64,000 bases of DNA from Hallella seregens ATCC 51272 (GCF_000518545.1 NZ_JADU01000010.1:62001-126000); one strand, 5' to 3'; counted from the stretch's first letter, positions 44,661 to 54,022 are shown. A program made the numbers and translations. Notes: a model not told the origin generated them from the letters alone.

Positions 44661-44719
44661 GCCCACAACGTGCAATCATGTTATCATAGCATAAGTTTCA
44701 TTTAAACAAAAGAAAGAAA

Positions 44720-45481
44720 ATGAGAAAGAAAATCGTAGCAGGCAACTGGAAAATGAACGAGAACCTGCAGGAGGGCATCGCCCTGGCCAAGGAAATCAAC
44801 GACATGCTGGTGGCAGACAAGCCCCATTGCGGCGTGGTCATCTGCACGCCGTTCATCCACCTGGCTAAGGTGGCCGATGTGCTGGACCAGCGCGTGGTGG
44901 AGCTGGGCGCCGAGAACTGCGCCGACAAGGACAAGGGCGCCTACACGGGTGAGGTGTCTGCCGCCATGGTGAAGTCCACCGGCGCACAGTATGTCATTCT
45001 GGGCCACTCCGAGCGTCGCCAGTACTACGGCGAGACCGCCGAGATTCTGAAGGAGAAGGTTCAGCTGGCTCTGGCCAACGGACTGAAAGTAATTTTCTGC
45101 TGCGGCGAGACGCTCGAGGAGCGCGAGGCAGAGAAGCAGAACGAAGTGGTAAAGGCCGAACTCGACGGCTCCGTGTTCCATCTCACGGCCGAGGAATGGA
45201 AGAACATCGTGCTGGCCTACGAGCCCATCTGGGCCATTGGCACCGGCAAGACCGCCACTTCCGACCAGGCCGAGGAGATGCTGGCCTACATCCGCTCGAT
45301 CGTAGCCGACAAATACGGCAAGGACGTGGCCGAGGACACCACCATTCTCTATGGCGGCAGCTGTAAGGCCAGCAATGCTCCCGAGCTGTTTGCCAAGCCC
45401 AACATCGACGGTGGACTCATCGGCGGTGCCTCGCTGAAGGCTGCCGACTTCAAGGGCATCATCGACGCTTGGAAGAAGTAA
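44720..45481 (+). CDS. tpiA: Triosephosphate isomerase
   Basis: A 253-residue TIM barrel that interconverts dihydroxyacetone phosphate and glyceraldehyde 3-phosphate. All catalytic residues are visible: Lys11 in GNWKMN, His96 in LGHSERR and Glu168 in [11 protein letters not shown]. The phosphate loops are ILYGGS and LIGGASL. The length is normal. It follows the MauE/DoxX gene by 59 nt and precedes the SPOR gene. A GC-rich inverted repeat (GGCCCCG at 45516-45522 with CGGGGCC at 45549-45555) lies just downstream and might attenuate transcription. Confidence 0.98.
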   Translation: MRKKIVAGNWKMNENLQEGIALAKEINDMLVADKPHCGVVICTPFIHLAKVADVLDQRVVELGAENCADKDKGAYTGEVSAAMVKSTGAQYVILGHSERRQYYGETAEILKEKVQLALANGLKVIFCCGETLEEREAEKQNEVVKAELDGSVFHLTAEEWKNIVLAYEPIWAIGTGKTATSDQAEEMLAYIRSIVADKYGKDVAEDTTILYGGSCKASNAPELFAKPNIDGGLIGGASLKAADFKGIIDAWKK

Positions 45482-45577
45482 CCACCTGTTTCTCAAGACA
45501 CAGGGCTTGGCACCCGGCCCCGATGCACGCACAAACGGAGCGTCGGGACGGGGCCAGGCCCCTTGTTGAGCATTGAC

Positions 45578-46270
45578 ATGAAGATGAAAAGATTCATCCT
45601 ACTGACGGCGATTGCGCTGGTTTCTGCACTGACGGCACACGCGCAGACTTATCTGGAACACCTGCAACAGAGCAAGGCGGGGCAGGGCAAGGTGACCGTG
45701 ACGCAGAGCAAGGCCATAGACGCGCTGGTGAACGGCACCACAAATGCAGACAAGCCGGCCGCCAAACCCGCCACGCCGGTCACGAAACCTACGGTTCCCA
45801 CCACCGCCAAGACCCCGCAGGAGGCCAGGACGCCGGGCAGGAACGAGGCCGCGCGCAACGTCGAGAACACGGTGCCCACGGAAAAAGCGAATGCGGCGGA
45901 GAAGCCCCGCACGGCCGAGAAAGCCGAGAACCGAAAGCCCGACAGCGACGACGACGAGATGAGCATCCCCACCATCGACATGCGCAAAAAGGTGATGCGC
46001 GACGCCCGCAAGGTGACAGGCTACCGCGTACAGGCCTTTGCAGGAGGCAACACGCGCATGGACAAGCAGAAGGCACAGCAGATTGGCGAGGCTATCAAGA
46101 TGAAATTCCCCGACCAGCCCGTCTACGTCCACTTCTATTCGCCGCGCTGGATTTGCCGCGTGGGCAACTATCGCAGCTATCAGGAGGCGGAGCACATGCT
46201 GCGGCAAGTCAAGGCGATGGGCTACAGTTCGGCCACCATTGTGAAAGGAATGATTACGATTCAGTATTAG
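45578..46270 (+). CDS. SPOR-domain periplasmic protein
   Basis: A 230-residue exported protein; the ATG at 45578 (MKMKRFILLTAIALVSALTA) gives a signal peptide cut after HAQ. A long disordered linker (about 45-140) is rich in Pro, Ala, Thr, Lys and Glu (AKPATPVTKPTVPTTAKTP). The C-terminal SPOR domain (about 150-230) has GYRVQAFAGGN, YVHFYSPRWICRVGNY and a final ATIVKGMITI. SPOR domains bind denuded glycan strands of septal peptidoglycan, so a division-site role is likely. It is adjacent to tpiA and folE, an arrangement I recall from other Bacteroidales. Confidence 0.88.
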   Translation: MKMKRFILLTAIALVSALTAHAQTYLEHLQQSKAGQGKVTVTQSKAIDALVNGTTNADKPAAKPATPVTKPTVPTTAKTPQEARTPGRNEAARNVENTVPTEKANAAEKPRTAEKAENRKPDSDDDEMSIPTIDMRKKVMRDARKVTGYRVQAFAGGNTRMDKQKAQQIGEAIKMKFPDQPVYVHFYSPRWICRVGNYRSYQEAEHMLRQVKAMGYSSATIVKGMITIQY

Positions 46271-46284
46271 GATAACCGGCAGAC

Positions 46285-46866
46285 ATGAATCCAGAAACAG
46301 AGTTTCGCGACGGGCTGGACGAGCTCGCCGCCCATTACCGGCAGGTGCTGGCCCTCCTGGGAGAGGATACACAGCGCGAGGGACTGCTCAAGACGCCCAT
46401 GCGCGTGGCCAAGGCCATGCAGGTGCTCATGCGCGGTTACACCCAGGACGCCCACAAGGTGCTCACCGACGCACTCTTCAAGGAGGACTATAACCAGATG
46501 GTTATCGTCAAGGACATCGACTTCTACTCGATGTGCGAACACCACATGCTGCCCTTCTTCGGCAAGGCACACGTGGCCTATATCCCCAACGGATACATCA
46601 CCGGACTGAGCAAAATAGCACGCGTGGTCGATATTTTCAGCCACCGTTTGCAGGTGCAGGAACGGCTCACACAGCAAATCAAGGACTGCATTCAGGACAC
46701 GCTGAAGCCCCTCGGCGTGATGGTGGTGGTCGAAGCACAGCACATGTGCATGCAGATGCGGGGCGTGGAGAAGCAGAATTCCATCACCACAACCTCCGAC
46801 TTCAGCGGCGCATTCAACCAGGCCAAGACGCGAGAGGAGTTCATGAACCTGCTCCGTCAAAGATAG
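46285..46866 (+). CDS. folE: GTP cyclohydrolase I
   Basis: A 193-residue enzyme that turns GTP into dihydroneopterin triphosphate, the entry to folate (and pterin) synthesis. Zinc ligands are Cys84 and His87 in [10 protein letters not shown] and Cys155 in [11 protein letters not shown]. The GTP-binding part includes [20 protein letters not shown], and the end region has [15 protein letters not shown]. It is 14 nt after the SPOR gene and 38 nt before the exonuclease gene. It works in the same pathway as folK at 24987-25412. Confidence 0.97.
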   Translation: MNPETEFRDGLDELAAHYRQVLALLGEDTQREGLLKTPMRVAKAMQVLMRGYTQDAHKVLTDALFKEDYNQMVIVKDIDFYSMCEHHMLPFFGKAHVAYIPNGYITGLSKIARVVDIFSHRLQVQERLTQQIKDCIQDTLKPLGVMVVVEAQHMCMQMRGVEKQNSITTTSDFSGAFNQAKTREEFMNLLRQR

Positions 46867-46904
46867 TTTTCAGCAACAGGCAACAACCAACAAACCACAG
46901 AAAC

Positions 46905-47705
46905 ATGAAATTCATCTCTTGGAACGTCAACGGGCTGCGCGCCTGCGTCAAGCCCAAGACCGACGATGCCGGCAACGTGACCAGCAAAGGCTTCGAGGCC
47001 TACTTCAAGGAACTGGACGCAGACTTCTTCTGTCTGCAAGAGACCAAGCTGCAGACCGGACAGATCGACCTGCAGTTCGACGGCTATCGCTCCTATTGGA
47101 ACTATGCCGAAAAGAAAGGTTACAGCGGCACGGCCGTCTTTACCCGCCACGAACCGCTCGGTGTGACCTACGGAATCGGCAAGGAGGAACACGACCACGA
47201 GGGACGTGTCATCACGCTGGAATACCCCGACTTCTACCTCATCACCTGTTACACGCCTAACTCGCAGGACACGATCAAGGGCGAACTGAAGCCTCGCCGG
47301 CTGGGCTACCGCATGACATGGGAGGACGACTTCCGCGAATACATGATGCGACTCGACAAGAACAAGCCCGTCATCATGTGCGGCGACCTGAACGTGGCCC
47401 ACGAAGAGATGGATCTCAAAAACCCCAAAACCAACCACAACAATGCCGGATTCACCGACGAAGAACGGGAGAAGATGACCACACTGCTGGGCAGCGGCTT
47501 TCTCGACTCTTTCCGCACGCTCTACCCCGAACAGGTGACCTACAGCTGGTGGAGCTACCGCATGCGTGCCCGGGAGAAGAACACGGGCTGGCGCATTGAC
47601 TATTTCATCACCTCTGACCGGCTGCGCGACCGCATTGCCGATGCCAAAATCCACACCGAAATCATGGGCAGCGACCACTGCCCGGTAGAATTGGACCTCA
47701 AATAA
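46905..47705 (+). CDS. xth: Exodeoxyribonuclease III (AP endonuclease family)
   Basis: A 266-residue EEP-superfamily nuclease starting at 46905 (MKFISWNVNGLRACVK). Catalytic motifs are FFCLQETKLQ (metal-binding Glu), LITCYTPNSQ, MCGDLNVAHEEMDL (Asp/Asn pair), WRIDYFITSDRL and the C-terminal GSDHCPVEL (Asp-His). It acts at abasic sites in base excision repair, which pairs functionally with the Tag-like glycosylase at 31281-32426. The frame is open upstream into folE, but the ATG at 46905 gives the standard N-terminus. Last gene before the repeat-containing intergenic region. Confidence 0.96.
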   Translation: MKFISWNVNGLRACVKPKTDDAGNVTSKGFEAYFKELDADFFCLQETKLQTGQIDLQFDGYRSYWNYAEKKGYSGTAVFTRHEPLGVTYGIGKEEHDHEGRVITLEYPDFYLITCYTPNSQDTIKGELKPRRLGYRMTWEDDFREYMMRLDKNKPVIMCGDLNVAHEEMDLKNPKTNHNNAGFTDEEREKMTTLLGSGFLDSFRTLYPEQVTYSWWSYRMRAREKNTGWRIDYFITSDRLRDRIADAKIHTEIMGSDHCPVELDLK

Positions 47706-47718
47706 AACTGCCCTGCAC

Positions 47719-47823
47719 TTTTGAATTTTGAATTATGAATTTTGAATTGAGCAGAGCCAGAGCTCAAGTAAGGCGGCCCTACAATTTTGAATTTTGAATT
47801 ATGAATTTTGAATTGAGCAGAGC
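47719..47823. repeat. Two identical 39-bp AT-rich direct repeats, 66-bp period
   Basis: Copies at 47719-47757 and 47785-47823 are identical and start TTTTGAATTTTGAATTATGA, ending GAGCAGAGC. Inside each, the heptamer TTTGAAT recurs. The spacer sequences (AAAACTGCCCTGCAC, then GTAAGGCGGCCCTACAA, then ATAAAACCGCCCCACACC) are related too, so this is a degenerate 66-bp tandem duplication with a partial third unit. Confidence 0.85.
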
Positions 47824-47890
47824 GGAGCTCTAATAAAACCGCCCCACACCTTATTATATATAGCTCACAGCGACGGTTCACCGGGGCGAA

Positions 47891-47934
47891 AACAACAATC
47901 CCGCAGATGCACAGGCACCTGCGGGATTGTTGTT
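47891..47934 (-). terminator. Terminator downstream of aspS
   Basis: Twenty-base arms at 47891-47910 and 47915-47934 with one mismatch and an ACAG loop, 15 nt beyond the aspS stop. On the minus strand the second arm ends in GTTGTTTTCG, a T-rich tail. Confidence 0.8.
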
Positions 47935-47949
47935 GATGGATGAATGGGG

Positions 47950-49707
47950 TTATTTCTTCAGGTCTACGCGAATCTGAAGCTCGTCGAGCTGCTTGTCGTC
48001 GATCTGCGAGGGAGCGTCGAGCATCACGTCGCGGCCGCTGTTGTTCTTCGGAAAAGCAATGCAGTCGCGGATGCTGTCGAGCCCGGCCATGATGCTTACA
48101 AAGCGGTCGAGGCCGAAAGCCAGGCCGGCATGGGGCGGTGCGCCATACTTGAAGGCATTCATCAGGAAGCCGAACTGTGCCTCGGCACGCTCGCGCGTGA
48201 AGCCCAACACCTCGAACATGCGCTCCTGCAACCGGGTGTCATGAATACGAAGACTGCCGCCACCCACTTCGATGCCATTGCACACGAAGTCGTAAGCCTT
48301 GGCGCGCACCTGCTCGGGATGCTCGTCGAGCAAGGGAATGTCGTCGGGATGGGGCATGGTGAAAGGATGGTGCGTGGCCATGAGCCGCTGTTCCTCGTCA
48401 CTCCATTCAAAGAGCGGGAAGTCGACAATCCACAGGCATTTGAACACATTTTTGTCGCGCAGGCCCAGCCGGTCGCCCATCTCCAGGCGCAGGCTGCAAA
48501 GCTGAACGCGTGTCTTGTTGGCGTTGTCGCCCGAGAGAATCAGCACCAAGTCGCCGTCCTTGGCCCCCATCTTCTCCTTGATGTCAAGCAGCACCTCGGG
48601 ACTGTAGAACTTGTCGATGGAGCTCTTGACGCTGCCGTCGGTTCCGTATTTGATGAACACCAGCCCCTTGGCACCCACTTGCGGACGCTTCACAAAGTCG
48701 GTAAGCTCGTTCAATTGCTTGCGGCTGTAGTCGGCACAGCCGGGCACACAGATGCCGCCGATATAGGCAGCCTCGTCGAAAACGGAGAAGCTGCCCTTGC
48801 CGGCAAAGGCATCCTTGAGCTCCACGAACTCCATGCCGAAACGCAGGTCGGGCTTGTCGGAGCCGAAACGACGCATGGCTTCGTGCCACGTCATCTGCTC
48901 CAGCTTGGGCAGTTCCACGCCTCGAATCTCCCGGAACAGATGGCGCGCCATGTCCTCAAAGAGGTCAATCACGTCGTCCTGATCCACGAAACTCATCTCG
49001 CAGTCTATCTGCGTGAACTCCGGCTGACGGTCGGCACGCAGGTCTTCGTCACGGAAACATTTGGCAATCTGGAAGTAGCGGTCGAACCCAGCCACCATGA
49101 GCAGCTGCTTTAATGTCTGCGGACTCTGGGGCAAAGCATAGAACTGGCCGGGATTCATGCGCGAGGGCACCACGAAATCACGGGCTCCCTCGGGAGTGGA
49201 ACCAATGAGAATGGGGGTCTCCACCTCCATGAACCGATGGCCGTCGAGGAAGTTACGGATGAGAATGGTCATGCGGTGGCGCAGCTCCAAGTTCTTGCGC
49301 ACAGCAGCACGACGCAGGTCGAGATAGCGGTATTTCATGCGGAGGTCGTCGCCGCCGTCGGTATTGTCTTCGATGGTGAACGGGGGCGTCGCCGCCGGAC
49401 TCAGCACGGAGAGCTCACGGACAATGATTTCGATGTCGCCGGTATCCATCTTGGCGTTCTTGCTCTGACGCTCGCTCACGGTGCCTTTCACCTGGATGCA
49501 GTATTCGCGGCCCAGTTTGTTGGCCTGGTCGCAGAGGGCTTTGTCGTCGGCTTCGTTGAACACAAGCTGCGTGATGCCATACCGATCGCGCAGGTCGACA
49601 AAGGTCATGCCGCCCATCTTGCGGGTGCGCTGCACCCATCCTGCCAGCGTCACGTCTTTTCCTTTATCCGAGAGCCGCAGCTCCCCACAGGTATTTGTTC
49701 TATACAT
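47950..49707 (-). CDS. aspS: Aspartyl-tRNA synthetase
   Basis: A 585-residue class II synthetase that charges tRNA-Asp. Start 49707 ([20 protein letters not shown]) matches the usual N-terminus and the promoter at 49738-49745. The anticodon-binding OB fold is about 1-110 ([20 protein letters not shown]). Class II motif 1 is in [20 protein letters not shown], motif 2 in [20 protein letters not shown] and motif 3 in [15 protein letters not shown]. The bacterial GAD insertion domain lies between motifs 2 and 3 (about 290-420). The length is normal. Confidence 0.97.
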   Translation of the reverse strand: MYRTNTCGELRLSDKGKDVTLAGWVQRTRKMGGMTFVDLRDRYGITQLVFNEADDKALCDQANKLGREYCIQVKGTVSERQSKNAKMDTGDIEIIVRELSVLSPAATPPFTIEDNTDGGDDLRMKYRYLDLRRAAVRKNLELRHRMTILIRNFLDGHRFMEVETPILIGSTPEGARDFVVPSRMNPGQFYALPQSPQTLKQLLMVAGFDRYFQIAKCFRDEDLRADRQPEFTQIDCEMSFVDQDDVIDLFEDMARHLFREIRGVELPKLEQMTWHEAMRRFGSDKPDLRFGMEFVELKDAFAGKGSFSVFDEAAYIGGICVPGCADYSRKQLNELTDFVKRPQVGAKGLVFIKYGTDGSVKSSIDKFYSPEVLLDIKEKMGAKDGDLVLILSGDNANKTRVQLCSLRLEMGDRLGLRDKNVFKCLWIVDFPLFEWSDEEQRLMATHHPFTMPHPDDIPLLDEHPEQVRAKAYDFVCNGIEVGGGSLRIHDTRLQERMFEVLGFTRERAEAQFGFLMNAFKYGAPPHAGLAFGLDRFVSIMAGLDSIRDCIAFPKNNSGRDVMLDAPSQIDDKQLDELQIRVDLKK

Positions 49708-49737
49708 ATTTATAAATATGATGATATAATAATGACG

Positions 49738-49745
49738 CAAAATTA
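49738..49745 (-). promoter_or_regulatory. -7 box of aspS
   Basis: Reads TAATTTTG on the minus strand, about 30 nt before the aspS ATG. It is divergent from the box at 49809-49816. Confidence 0.55.
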
Positions 49746-49808
49746 CTACTTTTTTGCGAAAGCGGGAAAAAATAAATGCCAAACTTAGGCGGACGTATTT
49801 ATTTTTCG

Positions 49809-49816
49809 TATCTTTG
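49809..49816 (+). promoter_or_regulatory. -7 box of the GH105-type gene
   Basis: TATCTTTG, 25 nt before the ATG at 49842. It lies inside a longer in-frame extension, which supports 49842 as the true start. Confidence 0.6.
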
Positions 49817-49841
49817 TTGCTGGTTAAAAACAAGCAAAAAC

Positions 49842-50969
49842 ATGCGAAAGAAACTGCTGCTTCTCACCTTTCTGTTCCTGTCTGCGGCCGCCATGGCCCA
49901 GACTGCGGGCGAGGTGCTGGCCACTGCACAAAAGGCCAACCGCTATTTCATGACGAAATATGCCGACCCCACGCGGCCCACCTTTGTCAAAAGAGAGCGG
50001 CCCAGCAACCTGTGGACACGTGCCGTCTATTATGAAGGGCTCATGGCCCTGCAAGAGATAAGCCCGGAACAGCAGCAAGTGGACTATGCCTTGCAGTGGG
50101 CCAACTTCCATCAGTGGTCGCCACGAAACGGGGTGACCACCACCGATGCCGACGACCAGTGCTGCGGCCAGACCTATCTGATGCTGCTGCCCTATACCGA
50201 AGAGGGCGGCTCCGGGCTGACAGACAAGCTGCGCGAGAATCTGGACCACCAGATGGCTACGGGCCGACACGACTACTGGACGTGGATAGACGCCATACAG
50301 ATGGCCATGCCGCTCTATGCCATGATGTACAAATACACCGGCGAGCGCAAGTACATGGACTATGCCATGGAGAGCTATCGGTGGAGCCGCAACACCTGCG
50401 GAGGAGGCTTGTTCAACGAGGCAACGGGGCTATGGTACCGCGACAAGGACTATGTGCCGCCCTACAAGGAGCCCGACGGCAAGGAATGCTACTGGAGCCG
50501 GGGCGACGGATGGGTGTATGCCGCGCTGGTGCGCGTGCTGGAGACCATCGGCAAGAAAGACAAATACTACGATGAGCTGAAGAAAGATTTCCTGCTCATG
50601 AGTAAGGCTTTTGCCGGCTGCCAGCGCGCTGACGGACTATGGAACGCCAGCCTTGTCTCGACCAACTATGAGGGCAAGGAGCTCACGGGCTCGGCACTTT
50701 TCCTCTATGGCATGAGCTGGGGCATCAGCCAAAAACTGCTCAAAGCCAAGGGTTACCGCCCCGTCTGCGACCACACATGGAGGGCCTTGGAGCGCGACTG
50801 CGTGCATGCCGACGGCTTTCTGGGCTATGTGCAAGGCACGGGTAAAGACCCATCGGCCGGCCAGCCCGTCACCTATACCAGCGTGCCCGACTTTGAAGAC
50901 TATGGCACCGGATGCTTCCTGCTGGGAGCTGCGGAATACTATAAATTAATCAAAGACGACCGAAAATGA
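49842..50969 (+). CDS. Family GH105/GH88-type unsaturated glycuronyl (rhamnogalacturonyl) hydrolase
   Basis: A 375-residue exported hydrolase with signal peptide [20 protein letters not shown]. The alpha/alpha-barrel motifs are [66 protein letters not shown] and [19 protein letters not shown]. Asp150 (in WTWIDAI) aligns with the catalytic aspartate of YteR-like enzymes, and Asp105 is a second candidate acid. These enzymes hydrate the unsaturated uronate left by pectin or ulvan lyases and release it. It stands alone, without SusCD or a lyase beside it; only a DUF1573 gene follows, so its polysaccharide target is unclear. Confidence 0.88.
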   Translation: MRKKLLLLTFLFLSAAAMAQTAGEVLATAQKANRYFMTKYADPTRPTFVKRERPSNLWTRAVYYEGLMALQEISPEQQQVDYALQWANFHQWSPRNGVTTTDADDQCCGQTYLMLLPYTEEGGSGLTDKLRENLDHQMATGRHDYWTWIDAIQMAMPLYAMMYKYTGERKYMDYAMESYRWSRNTCGGGLFNEATGLWYRDKDYVPPYKEPDGKECYWSRGDGWVYAALVRVLETIGKKDKYYDELKKDFLLMSKAFAGCQRADGLWNASLVSTNYEGKELTGSALFLYGMSWGISQKLLKAKGYRPVCDHTWRALERDCVHADGFLGYVQGTGKDPSAGQPVTYTSVPDFEDYGTGCFLLGAAEYYKLIKDDRK

Positions 50970-51048
50970 ATCAGAAACGGCCGCCGGGCCTGTAACTTTT
51001 GCTCCGGCGGCACGTCTTATCATGAATGAATCATCAAAAAGAAAGCGT

Positions 51049-51450
51049 ATGAAAAGACTTATCATGGTAGCAATCCTCGCGATTGCGGGCTTGAATATGG
51101 CCTTCGCACAGGCACAAATCAAATTCGACAAGCTGTCTTGCGACTTGGGCTCATTCCCGGAAAGCAGCCCCGTACAGAAATGTACGTTCACCTTTACCAA
51201 CGTGGGCGACCAGCCCCTCATCATCAATCAGGCCGTAGCCAGCTGCGGATGCACCGTCCCCTCCTACACCAAGACGCCTATCAAACCCGGCGAGAAGGGA
51301 ACCATCTCCGTCACATACAACGGCAAGGGCAAGTTTCCCGGCCACTTTAAAAAGACCATCACCATACGCACCAACGGCGTACCAGAGATGACCCGCCTCT
51401 ACATTGAGGGCAACATGAAAGAGGATCAAGGCGGCAGCAACACCCAATAA
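51049..51450 (+). CDS. DUF1573 periplasmic protein
   Basis: A 133-residue protein with a signal peptide (MKRLIMVAILAIAGLNMAFA). Starting at 51049 gives a compact leader; an ATG nine codons earlier is less likely. The single Ig-like domain carries the family motifs CTFTFTNVGDQPLIINQAVA, SCGCTVPSY, IKPGEKGTISVTYNGKGKFP and KTITIRTNG. DUF1573 proteins occur widely in Bacteroidetes. The SCGC cysteines could hold a disulfide or metal. The function is unknown. It is 79 nt after the GH105-type gene; TAACTTTTG at about 50993 is a near -7 box with one extra base. Confidence 0.9.
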   Translation: MKRLIMVAILAIAGLNMAFAQAQIKFDKLSCDLGSFPESSPVQKCTFTFTNVGDQPLIINQAVASCGCTVPSYTKTPIKPGEKGTISVTYNGKGKFPGHFKKTITIRTNGVPEMTRLYIEGNMKEDQGGSNTQ

Positions 51451-51631
51451 CCCCGAAATCCCATGCCCTGTCTGCACCGGACGGCGGCATGGGATTCCGG
51501 ATTTTACCCCTCCTCACAGCCTTAACCACAAACAACAACGACCTGACCTCGGTGGGCCGACCACCTAAACCTTGCGACCCAACCTGCCACACACAACACA
51601 AATTATCTATAAAACCTAAACTATTTACATT

Positions 51632-53098
51632 ATGCAAGAAACCGTCAAGAAGGTTCTCACGGGCGATTTTCACAAGAAAAAAGCTTTCTGGTTCCTCCTC
51701 ACCGCACTCTTTACCCTGATTGTTTGGAATCTGCCCATCGCTGTTTTCGGCATCGAGGGGCTCACCGTTGTACAGCAGCGCGTCATCGCCATCTTCGTCA
51801 TGGCCGTCATGCTGTGGCTCACCGAGTCGATACCGGCCTGGGCCACCTCGGTCACCATCATCTTTGTACTGCTCTTTTGCGTGAGCGACTCCTCGTTCAA
51901 GTTCATGCAAGGCTCGGAGGGCGAATACGGGCAGCTACTCGACTCCGTAGGTATCATGGCCTGCTTTGCCGACCCTACCATCATCCTCTTCCTCGGTGGA
52001 TTCATTCTGGCCATCGCCGCCACCAAGTCGGGACTGGACGTATGGATGGCCAAGACGTTGATTCGCCCGTTTGGCAAGAAGAGCGAGAATGTGTTGCTGG
52101 GCTTCCTTCTGATTACAGGTGTCTTCTCCATGTTCATCTCCAATACCGCCACGGCGGCCATGATGCTCACATTCCTCACGCCGGTGTTCAAGTCGCTGCC
52201 GGCCAACGGCAAGGGCCGCATCGCCCTGACGATGGCCATCCCCATCGGCGCCAACCTGGGCGGTATGGGCACACCCATCGGCACACCGCCGAACGCCTTT
52301 GCCTATAAAGTGCTCAACGACCCTGCCGGACTCAACATGAACATCGGTTTCGGCCAGTGGATGATGGTCATGGCCCCGCTGGTAATCATACTCCTGGCCA
52401 TTGCCTGGCTACTGTTGCGCAGGTTCTTCCCGTTCTCGCAGAAAACCATCGAACTGGAAATTGCCGGCGACATGCACCGCAACTGGCGCACCGTGGTGGT
52501 GGGCGTCACCTTTGCCGCAACCATCCTGCTATGGGTTTTCGGCAAGCAGTTCGGCGTGAACGCCAATACCGTGGCCATGCTTCCCATCGCCGTGTTTGCC
52601 TTTACCGGCGTCATCACAGCCAAAGACCTGCAGGACATCGACTGGGGAGTCATCTGGATGGTGGCCGGCGGATTCGCCCTCGGCATGGCCATGAACGGCA
52701 CCGGACTGGCCAAAGTGGCCATCGAGTCCATCCCCTTCGGTGATTGGAGCCCCATCGTCATCCTGATTATTTCAGGTCTGGTCTGCTTCTTCCTCTCCAA
52801 CTTCATCAGCAACACCGCCACGGCGGCCCTCATGATACCCATTCTTACCGTGGTGTGCGAGGGCATGGGCGACAAGCTGAACATCATCGGCGGCACGCCT
52901 ACCGTGCTCATCGGCATTGCCGTGGCAGCCTCGGCCGCCATGTCGCTGCCCATCTCCACACCGCCCAACGCCATCGCATACTCCACTGGTCTCATCCAGC
53001 AGAAAGACATGGTCAAGGCCGGTCTGGCCACGGGCCTCATCTCATTGCTCATCGGTTTCAGCTTGCTCATCGTAGTGGGAAAGGCCGGAATACTCTAA
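51632..53098 (+). CDS. DASS-family sodium:dicarboxylate/sulfate symporter
   Basis: A 488-residue membrane protein with about 11-12 helices. Both family signature pairs are present: SNT at 170-172 (MFISNTATAAMML) with GTPIGTPPNAF after it, and SNT at 393-395 (NFISNTATAALM) with SLPISTPPNAIAY. They form the two hairpins that bind sodium and the carboxylates in VcINDY-like transporters. Also seen are WLTESIPAWATSVTIIFVL near the N-terminus and FLGGFILAIAATKSGLD. The substrate is probably succinate or another C4 dicarboxylate; sulfate cannot be excluded. The 41-bp repeat starts 14 nt after its stop and may be its 3' UTR. Confidence 0.93.
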   Translation: MQETVKKVLTGDFHKKKAFWFLLTALFTLIVWNLPIAVFGIEGLTVVQQRVIAIFVMAVMLWLTESIPAWATSVTIIFVLLFCVSDSSFKFMQGSEGEYGQLLDSVGIMACFADPTIILFLGGFILAIAATKSGLDVWMAKTLIRPFGKKSENVLLGFLLITGVFSMFISNTATAAMMLTFLTPVFKSLPANGKGRIALTMAIPIGANLGGMGTPIGTPPNAFAYKVLNDPAGLNMNIGFGQWMMVMAPLVIILLAIAWLLLRRFFPFSQKTIELEIAGDMHRNWRTVVVGVTFAATILLWVFGKQFGVNANTVAMLPIAVFAFTGVITAKDLQDIDWGVIWMVAGGFALGMAMNGTGLAKVAIESIPFGDWSPIVILIISGLVCFFLSNFISNTATAALMIPILTVVCEGMGDKLNIIGGTPTVLIGIAVAASAAMSLPISTPPNAIAYSTGLIQQKDMVKAGLATGLISLLIGFSLLIVVGKAGIL

Positions 53099-53111
53099 AC
53101 AGATTTCCTTT

Positions 53112-53288
53112 CAAGACAACGGGAAGTGAACATTGACGGCCGTCAATTTGTCCAAGACAACGGGAAGTGAACGTTGACGGCCGTCGATTCGTCCAAGACA
53201 ACGGGAAGTGAACATTTCCCGCAGGAAATTCGTCCAAGACAACGGGAAGTGAACATTTCTCGCGGGAAATTCGTTCAAGACAAGGGGG
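53112..53288 (+). repeat. 41-bp tandem repeat, four full units plus a partial, each with a palindromic core
   Basis: Units start at 53112, 53153, 53194, 53235 and (partial) 53276. Each begins with the invariant 20-mer CAAGACAACGGGAAGTGAAC, followed by a 16-nt inverted-repeat core and a TTGTC/TCGTC tail. The cores fall in two sequence classes that keep the fold: ATTGACGGCCGTCAAT and GTTGACGGCCGTCGAT in units 1-2, ATTTCCCGCAGGAAAT and ATTTCTCGCGGGAAAT in units 3-4. Deviations in units 2 and 4 are G·U pairs in plus-strand RNA. This points to an RNA hairpin array in the 3' UTR of the DASS gene. A minus-strand frame through it repeats NVHFPLS-like units and is not a real gene. Confidence 0.85.
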
Positions 53289-53339
53289 TGTGTCTCTACA
53301 AGCAAACCTCCGTTATCTTGTATTGACACATCCCCCTTT
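53282..53339 (+). terminator. Terminator-like stem at the end of the repeat array
   Basis: AAGGGGGTGTGTC (53282-53294) pairs with GACACATCCCCCTT (53325-53338, one bulged base) across a loop of about 30 nt, followed by TTATC. The partial fifth unit of the repeat runs into its left arm. Confidence 0.6.
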
Positions 53340-53361
53340 ATCAGCAAAACGCCGCGGACGA

Positions 53362-53988
53362 TTAGTAAAGTTTAAAGTCAAACTTCACGTCTACCGTCTT
53401 TTTCTGCGGGCTGTCCTCCGTGAACACGCCCTCCAATTTCCCGTCTATGCCAGGCCACTGGTGGGTTCTGTACTTAATCGTGAGTCCTTTCTGATATTCT
53501 ATTTTATCATCCAACATCGCTGTAAACGTCTCCCAGCGGACACGAGTGGGCTTCGGCTGCGTCGGGTGATAAACCACCTTGTTGCCAGTCCTCTGATTCT
53601 TGATTTCTATGTAACAAGTGCTCTCAGACTGCACTCCCCCTGTTGCATTTGGAGAATATATCACTGTATTCGATGTCTGCAAGTCATTAATGTGCAGAAA
53701 CAGCGTCACTACAGAGTCCTTGTTCTCCACAAGTTTCACCTCCCAATCAAGGCTGTTCTTCTCTGTCTCCCCGAAGCCGGTACGTTTAAATTCGTACAAA
53801 GACTTATCAGAGCTCACCATTTCATTCCTGTCGTCCATGGAAACAGGGATGCCGTTCACCTTTCCCTGAACATAACTCTGGTGATAAATCGTTTCCGCGG
53901 AATGGTCATCCGAACTGCATGCCGTTGCGAATATGCTTAAAACAAAAGCAAAACCAACAAGCCAAAGGGCATTTTGTTTAATCCTCAT
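53362..53988 (-). CDS. Small lipoprotein, DUF5025-like
   Basis: A 208-residue lipoprotein. Start 53988 (MRIKQNALWLVGFAFVLSIF) gives lipobox ATAC (Cys24); the longer frame upstream would overlap the promoter at 54015-54022. The mature part is all-beta in character (SYVQGKVNGIPVSMDDRNEM, SVVTLFLHINDLQTSNTVIY, TVDVKFDFKLY at the end). The GKVNGxPVS opening recalls DUF5025 lipoproteins of Bacteroides, but I cannot be sure of the family. It appears slightly AT-richer than the neighbouring housekeeping genes. It is convergent with the DASS gene, with the repeat array between them. Confidence 0.65.
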   Translation of the reverse strand: MRIKQNALWLVGFAFVLSIFATACSSDDHSAETIYHQSYVQGKVNGIPVSMDDRNEMVSSDKSLYEFKRTGFGETEKNSLDWEVKLVENKDSVVTLFLHINDLQTSNTVIYSPNATGGVQSESTCYIEIKNQRTGNKVVYHPTQPKPTRVRWETFTAMLDDKIEYQKGLTIKYRTHQWPGIDGKLEGVFTEDSPQKKTVDVKFDFKLY

Positions 53989-54014
53989 ACTTAAAAAATC
54001 ATTAAAAACAGTTG

Positions 54015-54022
54015 CAAAGTTA
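54015..54022 (-). promoter_or_regulatory. -7 box of the 208-aa lipoprotein gene
   Basis: Reads TAACTTTG on the minus strand, about 26 nt before the ATG at 53988. Confidence 0.55.

Noticed and set aside
46533..46904. N-terminal extension of the exonuclease III protein
   Set aside because: It overlaps folE in another frame. The standard MKFISWNVNG start is at 46905.
53112..53288. CRISPR array
   Set aside because: The 20-nt constant part and 21-nt variable part look array-like, but the variable parts are palindromes of two classes that are reused, not unique spacers, and no cas genes are near.
53111..53347. Minus-strand 78-codon open frame with repeated NVHFPLS-like units
   Set aside because: It is the translation of the 41-bp DNA repeat. 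Its period is not a multiple of three, so the units are read in shifting frames, and it has no start signal or domain.
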